A stretch of 64,000 bases of DNA, from the NCBI GenBank assembly GCA_027488935.1, contig JAIYAP010000013.1, positions 62,001-126,000 on the forward strand, in the 5' to 3' direction. This document shows, in pieces, positions 35,186 to 45,649 of this stretch. The notes beneath the pieces are model-generated. The model searched no databases. It was not told where the DNA came from and worked only from the letters and a program-made list of their open reading frames with translations. Position 1 is the stretch's first letter. Every line of letters starts with the position of its first letter. Source of the stretch: Saprospiraceae bacterium (GTDB lineage Bacteria; Bacteroidota; Bacteroidia; Chitinophagales; Saprospiraceae). The translations under genes were made by a program, and so were the position numbers.

Positions 35186-35776
35186 TTATTTGTCTGATAA
35201 AGAATCTTTTTTGTTCGTTTTTTTTGCCGAAGTGGTTTCACGATAGATGATTTCTACATTACCGCCCGGAGCATTGATTGCTGGACTTTTATCGCCAGAG
35301 GTGTTAATTTGCAACTTTGGTTTTAAGAGGGTGTCGCTGGAGGTGGTTTGCATTTGCCTGATTAAGTTTTTTTGAAAAATATTATGAAGAGGATACCCAG
35401 TAAATTGTAACAGTAATCCACTAAAGATAATTATAACTGTAACAATGGCAGGCCATTTTTTCCAAGTCGTTCCAGAGAATAGATTTTTAGTTGAGGGAAT
35501 ATCCTCCAAACCTTCACTTGTCCAATGATCAGGAAAAGTATTTATGATCTCAATAAGTACTTGCCTAATTTTTGCTGATTCTAATTGGTACTCTGCTTGC
35601 GATATAACTCCCTTGGCTTGTTGCGCTTGCAAATCTTGATATCGGCCAGATTGGAAGGAGATATCAAAGGCAAAGTCTTTATTTGTCCACCTTTTACGAA
35701 CAACCGAAAGTCCCGATAACACCCGTGGGGTATCACCTGCCTCAAGCCAAGATATAAGAATTTCTTTTAAGTTCAT
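35186..35776 (-). CDS. EAD11-like single-pass membrane protein
   Basis: From the ATG at 35776 the product has 196 residues. Residues 1-83 (MNLKEILISWLEAGDTPRVL, then FDISFQSGRYQDLQAQQAKG and VISQAEYQLESAKIRQVLIE) follow the helical pattern of effector-associated domain 11, a death-like adaptor domain found in bacterial conflict systems (ISxxEYxxExxKIRxxLLE). A membrane helix spans about 108-127. The tail outside has KSPAINAPGGNVEIIY (163-178), which matches the motif in the next gene. A longer frame to 35869 adds residues that do not resemble the family. The pair would link a cytoplasmic adaptor surface to an extracytoplasmic TPR protein; effector partners with the matching EAD were not found here. 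Confidence 0.6.
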   Translation of the reverse strand: MNLKEILISWLEAGDTPRVLSGLSVVRKRWTNKDFAFDISFQSGRYQDLQAQQAKGVISQAEYQLESAKIRQVLIEIINTFPDHWTSEGLEDIPSTKNLFSGTTWKKWPAIVTVIIIFSGLLLQFTGYPLHNIFQKNLIRQMQTTSSDTLLKPKLQINTSGDKSPAINAPGGNVEIIYRETTSAKKTNKKDSLSDK

Positions 35777-36011
35777 ATTTTTTAATGTTATTTCGCCTAA
35801 ACAACCGTACTGCAACAAAACCATCCGCATATACCTAATACTTAAGTAGGTGTACCCCTTATAAATCAATCACTTATTTCAAAATACCAATCACTTGCCA
35901 GTTGCAATAATCCAAAAGCAAACATACCACCTCCATTTTATATATCCAAAAAACCTAATGGCTTTTTAGCATAAATCTACCAGAATTGTTCTCATTTATC
36001 TTATAACCCAT

Positions 36012-39000
36012 TTATAGTTTGCCACCAACCCCCTTAAACTTCTCTACAAATAATACAAGCCTTTGAAAAACACGTTGCTTCTTGGTCAAATACTGCGGGT
36101 TTAAAGGACTCATTTTGGGCAAAAGGGCATTGAGCTCTGTTCCGTTTTCACTGGCATAATCACGTTTTAAAGAAGCAGTTATGTATCGCTTTGCTTCTGC
36201 TTCATTCAAGTTTTCTTCTGCAATCAATTCTAATGCTTCTGCTTGCTGTTTTTGTTGCGCATATGCAAAGAACGAGTCAATCACGTTAGCCTTGTCCTGA
36301 AGGGTATCTAAATCTGTTTCATTGATAAAATCAACCACCAGGCTTTCCTTGGCCCTGTTGCCCACACTGGCACGAATAACCCGGCGGACATCTTCAATCA
36401 AGGTAGCCTTATCCTTTGTCTTTTTGTTGTGCTCAAAAACCAATTCGAGGATATAGTCCAGGTTAATCTCTTGTGATTTTAACAAGTCAACCTCAAATAC
36501 GACATCATCCCAGTCTATGGCAGATTCCTCGGATGCTTTGCCGCTTTTCTCGCGCCGTAACCAGTCGCGGATGTCGTTGTAGGTAGACCGATAATCCTGA
36601 ATCGTCCGGTCTTTCAACAATTCAATCTTTTGCATGAGGGCCATATCCTCATCCGTTAAAAAATGCTCCTTTTTAAATGCTTCTACCGCATCCGGGTCAT
36701 TTTTATCTATGGATTGAAATGCTTTCAGGTTATTGAACTCGTCGTAATTCTGCAGAATGTTTTCTACGCGCAAATACTCTCCGAAAACCTTTACGAATTC
36801 CTTTTTGTCTTTTTCTGTTACAATGTCTTCGGGATTGGGGAATTTTTCCTTCAGATCCCTTACCACGTCGACATAGCCCCTGCGCGCCTCACCCGTGATC
36901 ACATCTGAGAAGCCATCCAAATATTCCTTGTAGCTCTTTTCAAGCACCACATTTTTGGTGTTTTTATCCCCAAAAAGGGTAATCGCATCAATGGTCGCTT
37001 GCTCTAAATTTCTGAAGGTGACAATATTGCCAAATGTCTTGGTCGCATCATAAATACGGTTGGTGCGTGAAAAAGCCTGCATCAAGCCGTGATATCGCAG
37101 GTTTTTGTCAACAAACAGGGTATTTAAGGTGGGTGCATCAAAGCCGGTAAGGAACATGCCCACTACAATGATCAGGTCAATCTCTTTACTCTTTACCCGC
37201 TTTGCCAGGTCGCGGTAGTAATTCTGAAACTCATTGCCATCAAGGCTGTAATTCGTTTTAAACAGCGCATTGTAATCTTGAATGGCTTTTGCCAAAAACT
37301 CTTTGGCACTGCTATCCATGGCCGATGGCTCAAAGGTTTCATCTACAATCTCACCGATGGCATTTTGTTCTTCATTGGCTGCAAAAGAAAAAATGGTGGC
37401 AATTTTTAAGGGCTTTTCGCGCTCTTTTTGCAAATTGTTCAATTCCTCATAATAACACTTGGCTGCATCTACACTGCTAACGGCAAACATGGCATTGAAG
37501 CCCTGGTTACTGCCCTGGTTTCTATGGGTTTTTAGCCTGAAATTCTTTAAGATGTATTGCGCTATTTCCCGGATGCGGGCCGGGTGCAGCAAGGCCGTTT
37601 TGTTCTCCGCGGCACTTAACTTTTTCTCGTCTAATTCTGTTTCAATACTTTTAAATTGCGGGCGTACATCATTGTAGTCCACCTTGAATTTCAATACTTT
37701 TTCATCCCGAATGGCATCTGTAATTACGTACGAATGCAATTCGCGACCGAATACACTGGCGGTTGTTTCTGCGCCCAATGCATTTTGCGGAAAGATCGGC
37801 GTACCGGTAAAACCAAATTGATAGAACTTTTTAAACTTCTTTTTCAGGTTCTTTTGCGCTTCACCAAATTGCGAACGGTGCGCTTCATCAAAAATGAAAA
37901 CGACCTGCTTTTGATAAATGCTTAAATCACCCTCACTTTTGATGAGGTTATTTAGTTTTTGGATGGTAGTAACAATGATTTTATTGTCGTCTTTTTCAAT
38001 ATTCCTTTTCAACCCTGCGGTGCTGTCTGAACCGTTTACGCTATCGGGGGAAAAACGCTGGTATTCTTTCATCGTCTGAAAGTCCAGGTCTTTGCGGTCC
38101 ACGACAAAGAATACTTTATCAATAAATTCCAGTTGCGTGGCCAATCGGGCCGCTTTAAAACTGGTCAGCGTTTTTCCTGAACCTGTGGTATGCCAAATGT
38201 AACCGCCTCCATCGGCGGTAGACCATTTTTTGGCTTCATACGAACTGCGTATTTTCCACAACATGCGTTCCGTTGCCGCAATCTGATAGGGGCGCATGAT
38301 GAGCAGGATATCGCTCACATCAAAAACGGAGTAGGTGAGGAGCACATTTAGCAGCGTACGTTTCTCAAAGAAGGTAGCGGTAAAGTCCTTTATGTCTCTA
38401 ATCAGGGTATTGTCCGCTTTAGCCCAGTTCATGGTAAAATCAAAACTGTTTTTATTGCGCTCCACGGTGTTCGCAAAATAGCGGCTGTCCGTTCCATTGG
38501 AAATGACAAAAATCTGTATGTATTTGTAGAGGGAATTCTGGCTGTTAAAGCTCTCTTTGGAGTAGCGATGCACCTGATTAAATGCTTCCCGGATGGCTAC
38601 GCCGCGCTTTTTAATCTCTACATGAACCAGCGGCAACCCGTTGACCAATAGGCTTACATCATACCGATTGGCATGGGTTCCTTTTTGTTCAAACTGTGCA
38701 ATTACCTGCAATTTGTTGCGTGCAATATTCTTTTTGTCAACCAGGTAGATGTTTTGGATATGTCCATCGTCAAAAACAAAATCGTGAATGTAATTGTCGT
38801 GTATTTTCCTGGCTTTATCCACCAGGTTGTCGCTCGGCTTATCCAAATACTCCTCTACAAAACGATTCCATTCGGCATCCGAAAACGCCACATCGTTAAG
38901 CGCCTGAAGTTGCACCCTTACATTGGCCAACATGGCCTCCCGGGTATTCAGGCCCGACGGATTTTCATACCCCTGCTGGATCAGATCCTGGATGAATTCA

Positions 39001-39119
39001 CGCTCCAGCGCCGCCTCCGTTTGATAGGCGGCGGGCGCTTCATTCGTTTCAGAATACCGGGTAAAGTTATCTAATACGATGAAGTTGTTCGATTCTGCGA
39101 TGGTTTTATAGGTATTCAT
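36012..39119 (-). CDS. hsdR: Type I restriction enzyme R subunit (HsdR)
   Basis: HsdR is the motor and nuclease of type I restriction complexes. The 1035-residue protein has the N-terminal nuclease domain with Asp154 and Glu168-x-Lys170 (VHVEIKK), the helicase domain with Walker A TTGSGKT (311-317) and DEAH box (411-414), then motif [10 protein letters not shown] and later helicase motifs ([13 protein letters not shown]), and a long helical C-terminal region that contacts the methylase. It closes the operon hsdM-hsdS-rhuM-hsdR, with its start overlapping the rhuM stop by 4 bases. All catalytic motifs are present, so it is expected to be active. The sequence type resembles the IC (EcoR124) group. 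Confidence 0.95.
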   Translation of the reverse strand: MNTYKTIAESNNFIVLDNFTRYSETNEAPAAYQTEAALEREFIQDLIQQGYENPSGLNTREAMLANVRVQLQALNDVAFSDAEWNRFVEEYLDKPSDNLVDKARKIHDNYIHDFVFDDGHIQNIYLVDKKNIARNKLQVIAQFEQKGTHANRYDVSLLVNGLPLVHVEIKKRGVAIREAFNQVHRYSKESFNSQNSLYKYIQIFVISNGTDSRYFANTVERNKNSFDFTMNWAKADNTLIRDIKDFTATFFEKRTLLNVLLTYSVFDVSDILLIMRPYQIAATERMLWKIRSSYEAKKWSTADGGGYIWHTTGSGKTLTSFKAARLATQLEFIDKVFFVVDRKDLDFQTMKEYQRFSPDSVNGSDSTAGLKRNIEKDDNKIIVTTIQKLNNLIKSEGDLSIYQKQVVFIFDEAHRSQFGEAQKNLKKKFKKFYQFGFTGTPIFPQNALGAETTASVFGRELHSYVITDAIRDEKVLKFKVDYNDVRPQFKSIETELDEKKLSAAENKTALLHPARIREIAQYILKNFRLKTHRNQGSNQGFNAMFAVSSVDAAKCYYEELNNLQKEREKPLKIATIFSFAANEEQNAIGEIVDETFEPSAMDSSAKEFLAKAIQDYNALFKTNYSLDGNEFQNYYRDLAKRVKSKEIDLIIVVGMFLTGFDAPTLNTLFVDKNLRYHGLMQAFSRTNRIYDATKTFGNIVTFRNLEQATIDAITLFGDKNTKNVVLEKSYKEYLDGFSDVITGEARRGYVDVVRDLKEKFPNPEDIVTEKDKKEFVKVFGEYLRVENILQNYDEFNNLKAFQSIDKNDPDAVEAFKKEHFLTDEDMALMQKIELLKDRTIQDYRSTYNDIRDWLRREKSGKASEESAIDWDDVVFEVDLLKSQEINLDYILELVFEHNKKTKDKATLIEDVRRVIRASVGNRAKESLVVDFINETDLDTLQDKANVIDSFFAYAQQKQQAEALELIAEENLNEAEAKRYITASLKRDYASENGTELNALLPKMSPLNPQYLTKKQRVFQRLVLFVEKFKGVGGKL

Positions 39120-40123
39120 TCTGCCTTTTTTGCTTTTTGTTCTATGGTTTTTAAACTTTCCAGGTAGTTTTTTTCCGCTTCGCTTAGTGTTTTTTGTTGA
39201 TATTTTTTGTATTCATTCGTGGCCTTTTCAATGGCTTCGCCATGGCTTATACTTCCTGCATTTTGCAATAGTTTTTCTCCACTCATGGTTAAAATGCGGT
39301 CTAAATGTGTTGCCCAATCTTTCATGGTCATGGCTTCTTCTCGTTCGGCTTGTCGTTCGGCAAAATCCAGATAACCAGAAACAATTTGCCCTAATGCCCT
39401 AAGTTCTTTATCGTTTAAATAGTTCTTGGCAATCACGACATCCTTTAAATGTGGTCGGGTGCCTGAAAAAGTCATCAAGCCCATAAATTCTTTTTCCGCA
39501 TCGGCGCGGTTAAAAATCACTTCGGCTGCGGTTTGCCCGTGCACGGCAAAGTGGATCTTGTTTTGTACTTTTTTAAAGAATTCAATGGAAACATCCGCCT
39601 TATGATCGTAATCAATACTGGTGGCATAAATATCTAATACCTGGCGGTAAAACACTTTTTCAGATGCACGAATATCTCTGATGCGTTGCAACAGTTCTTT
39701 CCAATAACCGCCACCGCCCAAATTTTTAAGGCGTTCGTCGTCCATCGTAAAACCTTTTCGGATGTATTCATTCAGCCGCTTGGTGGCCCAAATACGGAAT
39801 TGCGTTGCTACTTTGGAATTTACTCGATAACCGAGTGAAATGATCATATCCAGATTATAGTGCTTGGTATCGTAGTTTTTGCCGTCTGCGGCAGTTCGTA
39901 AGAATTTCTTACTAACTGAATTTTCGTTTAGTTCGCCCTCGACAAAAATGTTTTTAATGTGTTGCGTAATGCCAGGTCGCTCTACACCAAATAATATAGA
40001 TAGCTGATCCTGTGTAAGCCACACATCTTGTTCGTTCATACGCACATCCACCGAAATCTTCTCATCTTCTGTTTTAAAGATGATAAACGATGAACTGTTT
40101 TCTGTGTTTTTATCTTTTTTCAT
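39116..40123 (-). CDS. rhuM: RhuM family protein inside the type I restriction operon
   Basis: The 335-residue protein matches the RhuM family (named from a Salmonella pathogenicity-island gene): [58 protein letters not shown] and [22 protein letters not shown] in the N-terminal DNA-binding-like domain, then [38 protein letters not shown] near the middle. A frame from TTG at 40129 is possible, but the ATG at 40123 is preferred; it overlaps the hsdS end by 14 bases. RhuM genes are often found between hsdS and hsdR. Their role is not established; a regulatory or toxin-like part in the restriction locus is a guess. Confidence 0.88.
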   Translation of the reverse strand: MKKDKNTENSSSFIIFKTEDEKISVDVRMNEQDVWLTQDQLSILFGVERPGITQHIKNIFVEGELNENSVSKKFLRTAADGKNYDTKHYNLDMIISLGYRVNSKVATQFRIWATKRLNEYIRKGFTMDDERLKNLGGGGYWKELLQRIRDIRASEKVFYRQVLDIYATSIDYDHKADVSIEFFKKVQNKIHFAVHGQTAAEVIFNRADAEKEFMGLMTFSGTRPHLKDVVIAKNYLNDKELRALGQIVSGYLDFAERQAEREEAMTMKDWATHLDRILTMSGEKLLQNAGSISHGEAIEKATNEYKKYQQKTLSEAEKNYLESLKTIEQKAKKAE

Positions 40124-41237
40124 GGCCAATCTTCAATTTGTTAAAATCGAGTAATTGATCCCGATAATACGCGTATTGCTTTTTTCTAAGCTCGATTTCT
40201 TTCGGCAGACCTTCACCAAAGGAGGCAGTAAGGCTGTCGAATTTATCGAGGATGGAGACAATGCGAGCCTTTTCCTTTGGTAATGGGTTCGGTATTTTGA
40301 TGCTATTTAAATTTTTTTGATTTAATTTTGGTTGAGCAGCACCCGAAATATATGGAGTTAAATCGATACTATTCAGGTAGTACTCAACAAATCTTCTATC
40401 TGCATAAGTATTAAATTTCAATACATGAGCATGATTATTTACCCAGCTCTTTCCACTTATACTGAATGCTATTGGAGTATTTCTTGCAATTAAATTTGCT
40501 CCATCTTCTGAAATTAATAAAAAATCTCCATCAAAAATAAAATCCTTAACGTAATCAACAATTCCAGAAGCACCATAGTAGGGGATATTACCAGTCTCCC
40601 TTAGTCCACTAGTTACGGGTTTTCTCATTGAATCCATATTCTCAGATAATCTTTCCAACGTCTTCCACTCCACCTCACCTTCCTCAAAATGCAACAGTTT
40701 TCCCCGATAATAATCATACTGCTTTTTACGCGCTGTAAGCTCCGCTGTAAGTTCCGCTGTAAGCTCCGTAAAGGTGTCTAAAATACGAACAATTTCTTTT
40801 TGGACGGAGAGCGGGGGGATGGGGATATCAATCTTCTTTACATCGGAAGCGTTCATATTAGGGACGCTACTGCTTTTACTATTTATTGTAATTGATTTAA
40901 GGTAATGATAAAGGTATCTTGATAATAAATCATTATATTTAGGGATAACAACTTTTAGACGGATTATTGGGGTGAAATATGCTTCCCTGTAATAGATTGC
41001 TCCAGTATTTGCTCCAATTGAAGATATTGTAACTGCATCTTTATCTATTTTGTAACTATCAGTATACCCATAAACTTCTATACCATTTCCATAAATTGGA
41101 AATTTGTACAAATTATTTGAAGTATTTCCTTTTACACTGTTTGAGGGAGGCTCACCGCCTGTATAAACATCCACGACCTCCCCCAACGCCTTCCATTCCA
41201 CTTCCGCACCTTCCAACAATTTCTCTAAATAGCTCAT
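40110..41237 (-). CDS. hsdS: Type I restriction enzyme specificity subunit (HsdS)
   Basis: HsdS holds two target-recognition domains, each reading one half of a split DNA site. The 375-residue protein has the first recognition domain (about 10-150), a central conserved helix (about 150-185, [20 protein letters not shown] then [15 protein letters not shown]), the second recognition domain (about 190-330) and a second conserved helix ([34 protein letters not shown]). The central helix contains repeated TAEL units encoded by a 12-bp tandem repeat (40732-40767), as in EcoR124 enzymes where the repeat number sets the gap of the recognised site. Start overlaps the hsdM stop by 4 bases. Confidence 0.95.
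   Translation of the reverse strand: MSYLEKLLEGAEVEWKALGEVVDVYTGGEPPSNSVKGNTSNNLYKFPIYGNGIEVYGYTDSYKIDKDAVTISSIGANTGAIYYREAYFTPIIRLKVVIPKYNDLLSRYLYHYLKSITINSKSSSVPNMNASDVKKIDIPIPPLSVQKEIVRILDTFTELTAELTAELTARKKQYDYYRGKLLHFEEGEVEWKTLERLSENMDSMRKPVTSGLRETGNIPYYGASGIVDYVKDFIFDGDFLLISEDGANLIARNTPIAFSISGKSWVNNHAHVLKFNTYADRRFVEYYLNSIDLTPYISGAAQPKLNQKNLNSIKIPNPLPKEKARIVSILDKFDSLTASFGEGLPKEIELRKKQYAYYRDQLLDFNKLKIGHEKR
40732..40767. repeat. Three 12-bp tandem repeats (TAEL-coding) in hsdS
   Basis: GCTGTAAGCTCC, GCTGTAAGTTCC, GCTGTAAGCTCC in a row on the plus strand. On the coding strand they give ELTA-type units between the two recognition domains of HsdS. Copy number change by slippage would keep the frame and lengthen or shorten the spacer helix. 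Confidence 0.9.
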
Positions 41238-42781
41238 CCTTCAATCTCTTTTACAATGTGATCAATATCTGTACGCAGCTGGTTGATTTTTTCAACAGTA
41301 GCCGCGATATCGGCATTTAACTGATGAATGTCCACGTGTTCGCTTTTATCCCGGGCTTCCACATAGGAACTCACCGAAAGGTTGTAATCATTTGCTGCAA
41401 TCTTGGTGTTGTCTACCGAAACCGCCACGTGGGGCAGGTCTTCCTTGCTGTCAAAGATTTGCATGATTTTCTCGATGTGGGCATCGGTCAACTCGTTGTT
41501 GTTGGTTGCCTTTTTGAAAAAATCTTCCCCGCTGGCATCTATAAACTGGATTTTGGTGTCCGTTTTCCTTTTGGAAAGCACCAACAAGGTCACCGCAATA
41601 GAGGTACCGTAAAACAAATTGGGCGCTACCGAAATAATGGTCTCTACAAAATTATTGTCTACCAAATACTTCCTGATTTTTTGTTCGGCGCCTCCCCGGT
41701 AAAAGATACCAGGAAAACAAACGATGGCCGCCCGGCCTTTGCTAGACAAATAGCTCAGCGCATGCAACACAAAAGCAAAATCGGCCTTCGATTTGGGCGC
41801 CAGCACACCAGCCGGCGCAAAACGGTCGTCGTTGATGAGCGTTGGGTCCTCGTCGCCAATCCACCGAATGGAGTAAGGGGGATTAGAAACAATGGCATCA
41901 AAAGGTTTTTCATCGCCGAAGTGCGGGTCGAGGAGCGTATTGCCCAGCGCAATATTAAACTTGTCGTAATTGACGTTATGCAAAAACATGTTCATCCGGG
42001 CAAGGTTGTAGGTAGTGTGGTTCACTTCTTGCCCGTAAAATCCTTCTTCGATTACATGATTGTCGAAGTGCTTTTTGGCTTGCAACAACAAAGACCCGGA
42101 ACCCGCCGCGGGATCATAGATCTTGTTTACCTTTTCTTGCTTGTGCATGGCCAGTTGCGCAATGAGTTTGGATACGTTTTGGGGCGTAAAAAACTCACCG
42201 CCCGATTTTCCGGCATTGGCGGCATAGTTGGAGATCAGGAATTCATAGGCATCGCCAAAAAGGTCGATTCGGTTGTCTTCAAAATTCCCGAAATTCAATT
42301 CTGCCACACTTTTCAATACGGCCGCCAAACGGCTGTTTTTGGCTTCCACCGTATTGCCCAATCTAGTACTGGTCGTGTCAAAATCCGCAAACAACCCTTT
42401 TATGTCCGGTTCCGACGGATAACCATTGGCAGAACTTTCAATCGCATCAAAAATGGCCTTTAAGTCTGTATTCAGATTGGGGTTGGTGTTGGCGGTTTTG
42501 GCAACTTTTACAAAAAGTTGGCTGGGATAAATGAAATACCCTTTCGTTTTAATGGCATCCTCTTTTATTTCGGGGCTGATCTCTTTATCCGGAAAGTTTG
42601 CATAGTTGACGCTTTCATCCCCGCCTTCAATGTAAAGGGTGAAGTTTTCGCTGATAAAGCGATAAAAAAGTGTTCCTAAAACGAACTGTTTAAAGTCCCA
42701 TCCATCTACGGAGCCACGTACATCGTTGGCTATTTTCCAAATCTTGGCTTGCAATTCTGCTCTTTGCGCTGTGCTTGTCAT
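41234..42781 (-). CDS. hsdM: Type I restriction-modification methylase subunit (HsdM)
   Basis: HsdM transfers a methyl group from SAM to adenine N6 in the sites chosen by HsdS. The 515-residue protein has the N-terminal helical domain ([33 protein letters not shown]), the SAM site motif I DPAAGSGS (223-230), the catalytic NPPY (300-303) and the late helical tail. It also shows [15 protein letters not shown], normal for the family. It is the first gene of the operon and is preceded by a TATCTTTG promoter word, so the methylase would be made first. All motifs are intact. Confidence 0.96.
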   Translation of the reverse strand: MTSTAQRAELQAKIWKIANDVRGSVDGWDFKQFVLGTLFYRFISENFTLYIEGGDESVNYANFPDKEISPEIKEDAIKTKGYFIYPSQLFVKVAKTANTNPNLNTDLKAIFDAIESSANGYPSEPDIKGLFADFDTTSTRLGNTVEAKNSRLAAVLKSVAELNFGNFEDNRIDLFGDAYEFLISNYAANAGKSGGEFFTPQNVSKLIAQLAMHKQEKVNKIYDPAAGSGSLLLQAKKHFDNHVIEEGFYGQEVNHTTYNLARMNMFLHNVNYDKFNIALGNTLLDPHFGDEKPFDAIVSNPPYSIRWIGDEDPTLINDDRFAPAGVLAPKSKADFAFVLHALSYLSSKGRAAIVCFPGIFYRGGAEQKIRKYLVDNNFVETIISVAPNLFYGTSIAVTLLVLSKRKTDTKIQFIDASGEDFFKKATNNNELTDAHIEKIMQIFDSKEDLPHVAVSVDNTKIAANDYNLSVSSYVEARDKSEHVDIHQLNADIAATVEKINQLRTDIDHIVKEIEG

Positions 42782-42869
42782 TTTTTATCTTTTAATAAGT
42801 CTTTTGATGCTACTCCTTTTTCTTCCAACACTTCTATCATTCTGTTTATGTCTGTTTGAAATGCGTGCA

Positions 42870-42877
42870 CAAAGATA
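42870..42877 (-). promoter_or_regulatory. -7 promoter box TATCTTTG of the restriction operon
   Basis: Minus-strand TATCTTTG, an exact TAnnTTTG match, 88 bases upstream of hsdM, with TTG 15 bases further up, which is shorter than the ideal spacing. The leader of about 80 bases could hold regulatory sequence. Confidence 0.5.
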
Positions 42878-43055
42878 GATTTAACCTTTCAAGTATCTTG
42901 CTTTTTAATATGATAAGTGTTTGGATCGTTGGTGGGTAGGTATGGAGAGCGCTTATGGTAATATGAATTGTTTTGATTCCATTAATAGATTGTTTTCAAC
43001 ATAGTATTTGTGATGTTGGTATTTTTTTTGAATTATATGGGTGGGTAGAACGGTT

Positions 43056-43122
43056 GGCTTGCTGCCGTGCCGCCGTGCGTTGGGTTTGAGGGTTGGCTGT
43101 TCGGCAGCATGGACAGCAAGCC
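43056..43122. repeat. Imperfect palindrome at the 3' side of an orphan gene
   Basis: GGCTTGCTG (43056-43064) and CAGCAAGCC (43114-43122) bracket a G-rich stretch with GCCGTGCCGCCGTGCG. It lies between the restriction operon promoter region and the end of the next gene. Its outside edge on the minus strand reads GCCAACAACGGC, similar to the AACAACG word at the borders of the 28-kb repeats. The gap 42782-43139 has no gene. Confidence 0.55.
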
Positions 43123-43139
43123 GTTGTTGGCAGTAGTTC

Positions 43140-44363
43140 TTATTCCAACTTAATGAATTTCATTATTTTATTTGAATGTTTGTGCTTGCCTATTAAAGTA
43201 CTTTCATTTAAGAACGATAATTCAAAAAAATACTTTTCCCTATCTCCTTCTATTCTATTAATGAAGAAGTAGTCACCATAAAATGAAATCCCCATTTTTA
43301 TTAATTCTTTTGCTTCGTAAATTTCAAAATTGCAATTAATGTACTCTCCCTCATTGAAGAAATGAAGTCTTCCTTTTTCTGTTTTACCATTAATTCCCCA
43401 TTCTCCTTCCCATATTCCGATTGCTCTTACAATTCTACCGATTTGCTCCTGAGTTGGCAAATTATAATAACCTAAATGAGCCGCTTCTGGTGTTGGAAAA
43501 ATATCCATTGCAAACGTGACACCTGTGCAAATGTCAGGGAAAAAATTATATGCTGAAACAACTTCTTCACCTATTTCAATGCTTTTTCCATATAAATTAT
43601 GTAGAACAAAACCAATTCCATCAATCACAGAGAAGGCATCTTCTTTTGCTAAATTATTGGATCTTTTCACATGGACATATGTGCTTCCGTCTATCCATAC
43701 CTTTTCTAATTCTGTTAAAACCAATGGTTCAAATGTTTCAAAATCATTAAATGCCACATCTTCAAATATTTTGAAGAATCGAATTAGATTTCCTTCTTTT
43801 TTGGCAGTTTCTAATTTCAATCTGTATTTGCCCAATGTCTTGTCAAGCAAGTATGAAGACTTGATGAAGTTACTATCTTTATCTTTTGGATTTGAATCAA
43901 CAATTTTCCCAACAATGTCTTTTTCAAAAATCTTCTTTTCTATGGTTTTGGGCATTAGTAAAAACTGTTTGAGAGCACTAAAACTTGGGCTATGCTTATC
44001 TGGAATTGCCAAATCGCCAAACGGATGATGTGCTTTTGATATTTCCTCGTAGCAAATCATTTCGCATATACTTCTTGTAACACTTATTGCAGCCTCATAG
44101 AAACCCTCTCGATAAAGCATTTTTGCTTGGATATAAAATCGAACAGGTATTGTATCTTCAAAGTAAGGTACTTTTGTAATATTTATCCATCGTCTTATTT
44201 TTTCATCTATATTTTCTACATATTGATTCTTCAAATCATTTTTTAATCTCTCATAGGTGCATTCAAAAGGCATTTGCATTTTTGCATCCTTATTCTTTTC
44301 TTTTGACAGTCTTTTAACCTTCAAAAGTTCTTCATATTCTGATAGGGTACTCATTTTTTTCAT
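43140..44363 (-). CDS. Unknown protein with HEPN-like helical half and lipocalin-like C-terminal half
   Basis: From the ATG at 44363 the product has 407 residues (a TTG 15 bases upstream is less likely). I do not recognise a family. Residues about 55-270 are mostly helical, with AAISVTRSICEMICYEEIS and STYVHVKRSNNLAKEDAF then IGFVLHNLYG; the latter pattern (VHxxx followed by a helix ending in LY) recalls HEPN/DUF4145-type domains. Residues about 305-407 are beta-rich, beginning GIWEGEWGINGKTEKG, and look like a small barrel. No signal peptide. Base composition is AT-rich like the TPR gene. It lies immediately upstream of a type I restriction operon in the same direction, which suggests but does not show a defence role. 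Confidence 0.6.
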   Translation of the reverse strand: MKKMSTLSEYEELLKVKRLSKEKNKDAKMQMPFECTYERLKNDLKNQYVENIDEKIRRWINITKVPYFEDTIPVRFYIQAKMLYREGFYEAAISVTRSICEMICYEEISKAHHPFGDLAIPDKHSPSFSALKQFLLMPKTIEKKIFEKDIVGKIVDSNPKDKDSNFIKSSYLLDKTLGKYRLKLETAKKEGNLIRFFKIFEDVAFNDFETFEPLVLTELEKVWIDGSTYVHVKRSNNLAKEDAFSVIDGIGFVLHNLYGKSIEIGEEVVSAYNFFPDICTGVTFAMDIFPTPEAAHLGYYNLPTQEQIGRIVRAIGIWEGEWGINGKTEKGRLHFFNEGEYINCNFEIYEAKELIKMGISFYGDYFFINRIEGDREKYFFELSFLNESTLIGKHKHSNKIMKFIKLE

Positions 44364-44609
44364 TTTAATTACCGCCAACTTCCGTACTACCGCAATTCCA
44401 TCGCGTCTATCCCAAATACCTACGCAGTTGTACTAGTTGTAAAACAATTACTTGAATTAAAAGCAGCGTACGGAGCTCTTGCGGCAATCCGAAATCAAAT
44501 CAGCACCAAGCCTCCAAAAAACTTGGTATCAAGGCGCTAACAACATCCGCGGATGCATGCGTTCAAATGTACGGCATCCATTACATTCCCCCAAACAACA
44601 TACCAAAAA

Positions 44610-44700
44610 AATTTAAATATAGCATATTCATGCGATGCTTTTCAGGTTTTTATAGGTAATAAATCGGTACTAGGTAGGCAGTTTATGCTAATACCGTTCA
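44610..44700. repeat. Dispersed intergenic repeat, copy 2 of 2
   Basis: Counterpart of 19788-19870 (shared AATATAGCATATT, CGATGCTT and AGTTTATGCTAxTACxxTT). The rest of 44379-44910 holds no gene that I can support. Confidence 0.6.
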
Positions 44701-44910
44701 ACGGAACCAATTTAGCAGCCAATCAAATCAACCATTTAAAAGAAATCAAATATAATACCAACTTCCCATACCAAACGCCCCACTTCAATATAACAAAAAC
44801 ATTACATTTTACTCGTAACCTTGTTTTTCAAAAAAGCCCTGCGCAGCGATCCAATTGTCCAATTTCGGGAGCACGATCAACCCTATTTACCCGCTCATAT
44901 ATAATAAGGT

Positions 44911-45138
44911 CTATTGGTTCATTCCGTTTGCTTCATCATTTACATATTCCAAAATATCCCCCGGTTGGCAGTCCAATGCTTTACAGATGGCTTCCAGGGT
45001 GCTGAAACGAATGGCCCTGGCCTTCCCTGTTTTTAAAATGGAAAGGTTGGACAAGGTCAAATCAACCCGCTCGGAAAGCTCGTTCAGGGAGATTTTCCGC
45101 TTTGCCATCACCACGTCTAAGTTTACGATAATTGCCAT
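44911..45138 (-). CDS. XRE/YozG-like helix-turn-helix regulator
   Basis: A 75-residue single-domain DNA-binding protein: MAIIVNLDVVMAKRKISLNE, LSERVDLTLSNLSILKTGKARAIRF, then TLEAICKALDCQPGDILEY, the five-helix XRE fold as in YozG-type regulators. It follows a DUF2975 membrane-protein gene with a 3-base gap; this two-gene pair is common in many phyla. It probably represses or activates its own operon, possibly in response to the membrane partner, which is an inference. Start choice is clear. Confidence 0.92.
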   Translation of the reverse strand: MAIIVNLDVVMAKRKISLNELSERVDLTLSNLSILKTGKARAIRFSTLEAICKALDCQPGDILEYVNDEANGMNQ

Positions 45139-45141
45139 TGT

Positions 45142-45624
45142 TTAGATTGTCAAGTCGTTTTCAGATTTCAGGTCCACGGCATTTTGCAGGATTTTCTCAA
45201 AAATTGCCGCTGCGGTGGCCACCACGATACAAGCAAATGTAGTCACGATGCATAAGCCTATAAAGCCCGCAGGGTCGTCATCTTCATGGTGAAATAGCCT
45301 GATGTAAACTCCTGCCAGCACGATTGCGATGGCCAATAGGATGGCACAATACTTTATGCCCCCCAAAGCCTTGACGGAGTTGATGGAGAACACCTGATTC
45401 TGTCCAATATACCCCAATAACTTGAACGCCTTGTACAGCGCAACGAAAAAAGCGGTGGATGCGGCGTATGTATACAGAATAAGTGGGTCAGCGTATATAT
45501 GGAACAAGTCCAGGTTTTCGGCCCTGCCCTCTTTGGTGGGCATAATAATCAAAAAGGCCAGGACCATCATGCCGATGAGCACGACGACTACCTGAAGGAA
45601 CACGGTTGAAATTCTTTTTACCAT
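45142..45624 (-). CDS. DUF2975 membrane protein
   Basis: A 160-residue protein with four membrane helices (about 8-30, 48-68, 88-110 and 120-145), as expected for DUF2975, and a family-typical central stretch SINSVKALGGIKYCAILLAIA. The family almost always precedes a small XRE regulator, as here. The function is unknown; a role in signal sensing for the paired regulator is commonly assumed but not shown. A promoter with TTG, 19-base spacer and TACCTTTG lies 26 bases upstream. Confidence 0.9.
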   Translation of the reverse strand: MVKRISTVFLQVVVVLIGMMVLAFLIIMPTKEGRAENLDLFHIYADPLILYTYAASTAFFVALYKAFKLLGYIGQNQVFSINSVKALGGIKYCAILLAIAIVLAGVYIRLFHHEDDDPAGFIGLCIVTTFACIVVATAAAIFEKILQNAVDLKSENDLTI

Positions 45625-45649
45625 GACTTTGCGAATTTAGTTGATGCCG

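Noticed and set aside
43056-43140. Possible integron attC site next to the 407-residue gene
   Set aside because: There is a palindrome, but the RYYYAAC and GTTRRRY core words do not match and no integrase or cassette array is visible.
44553-45145. Plus-strand open frames opposite the XRE regulator
   Set aside because: They overlap a well supported minus-strand gene and have no family signature.
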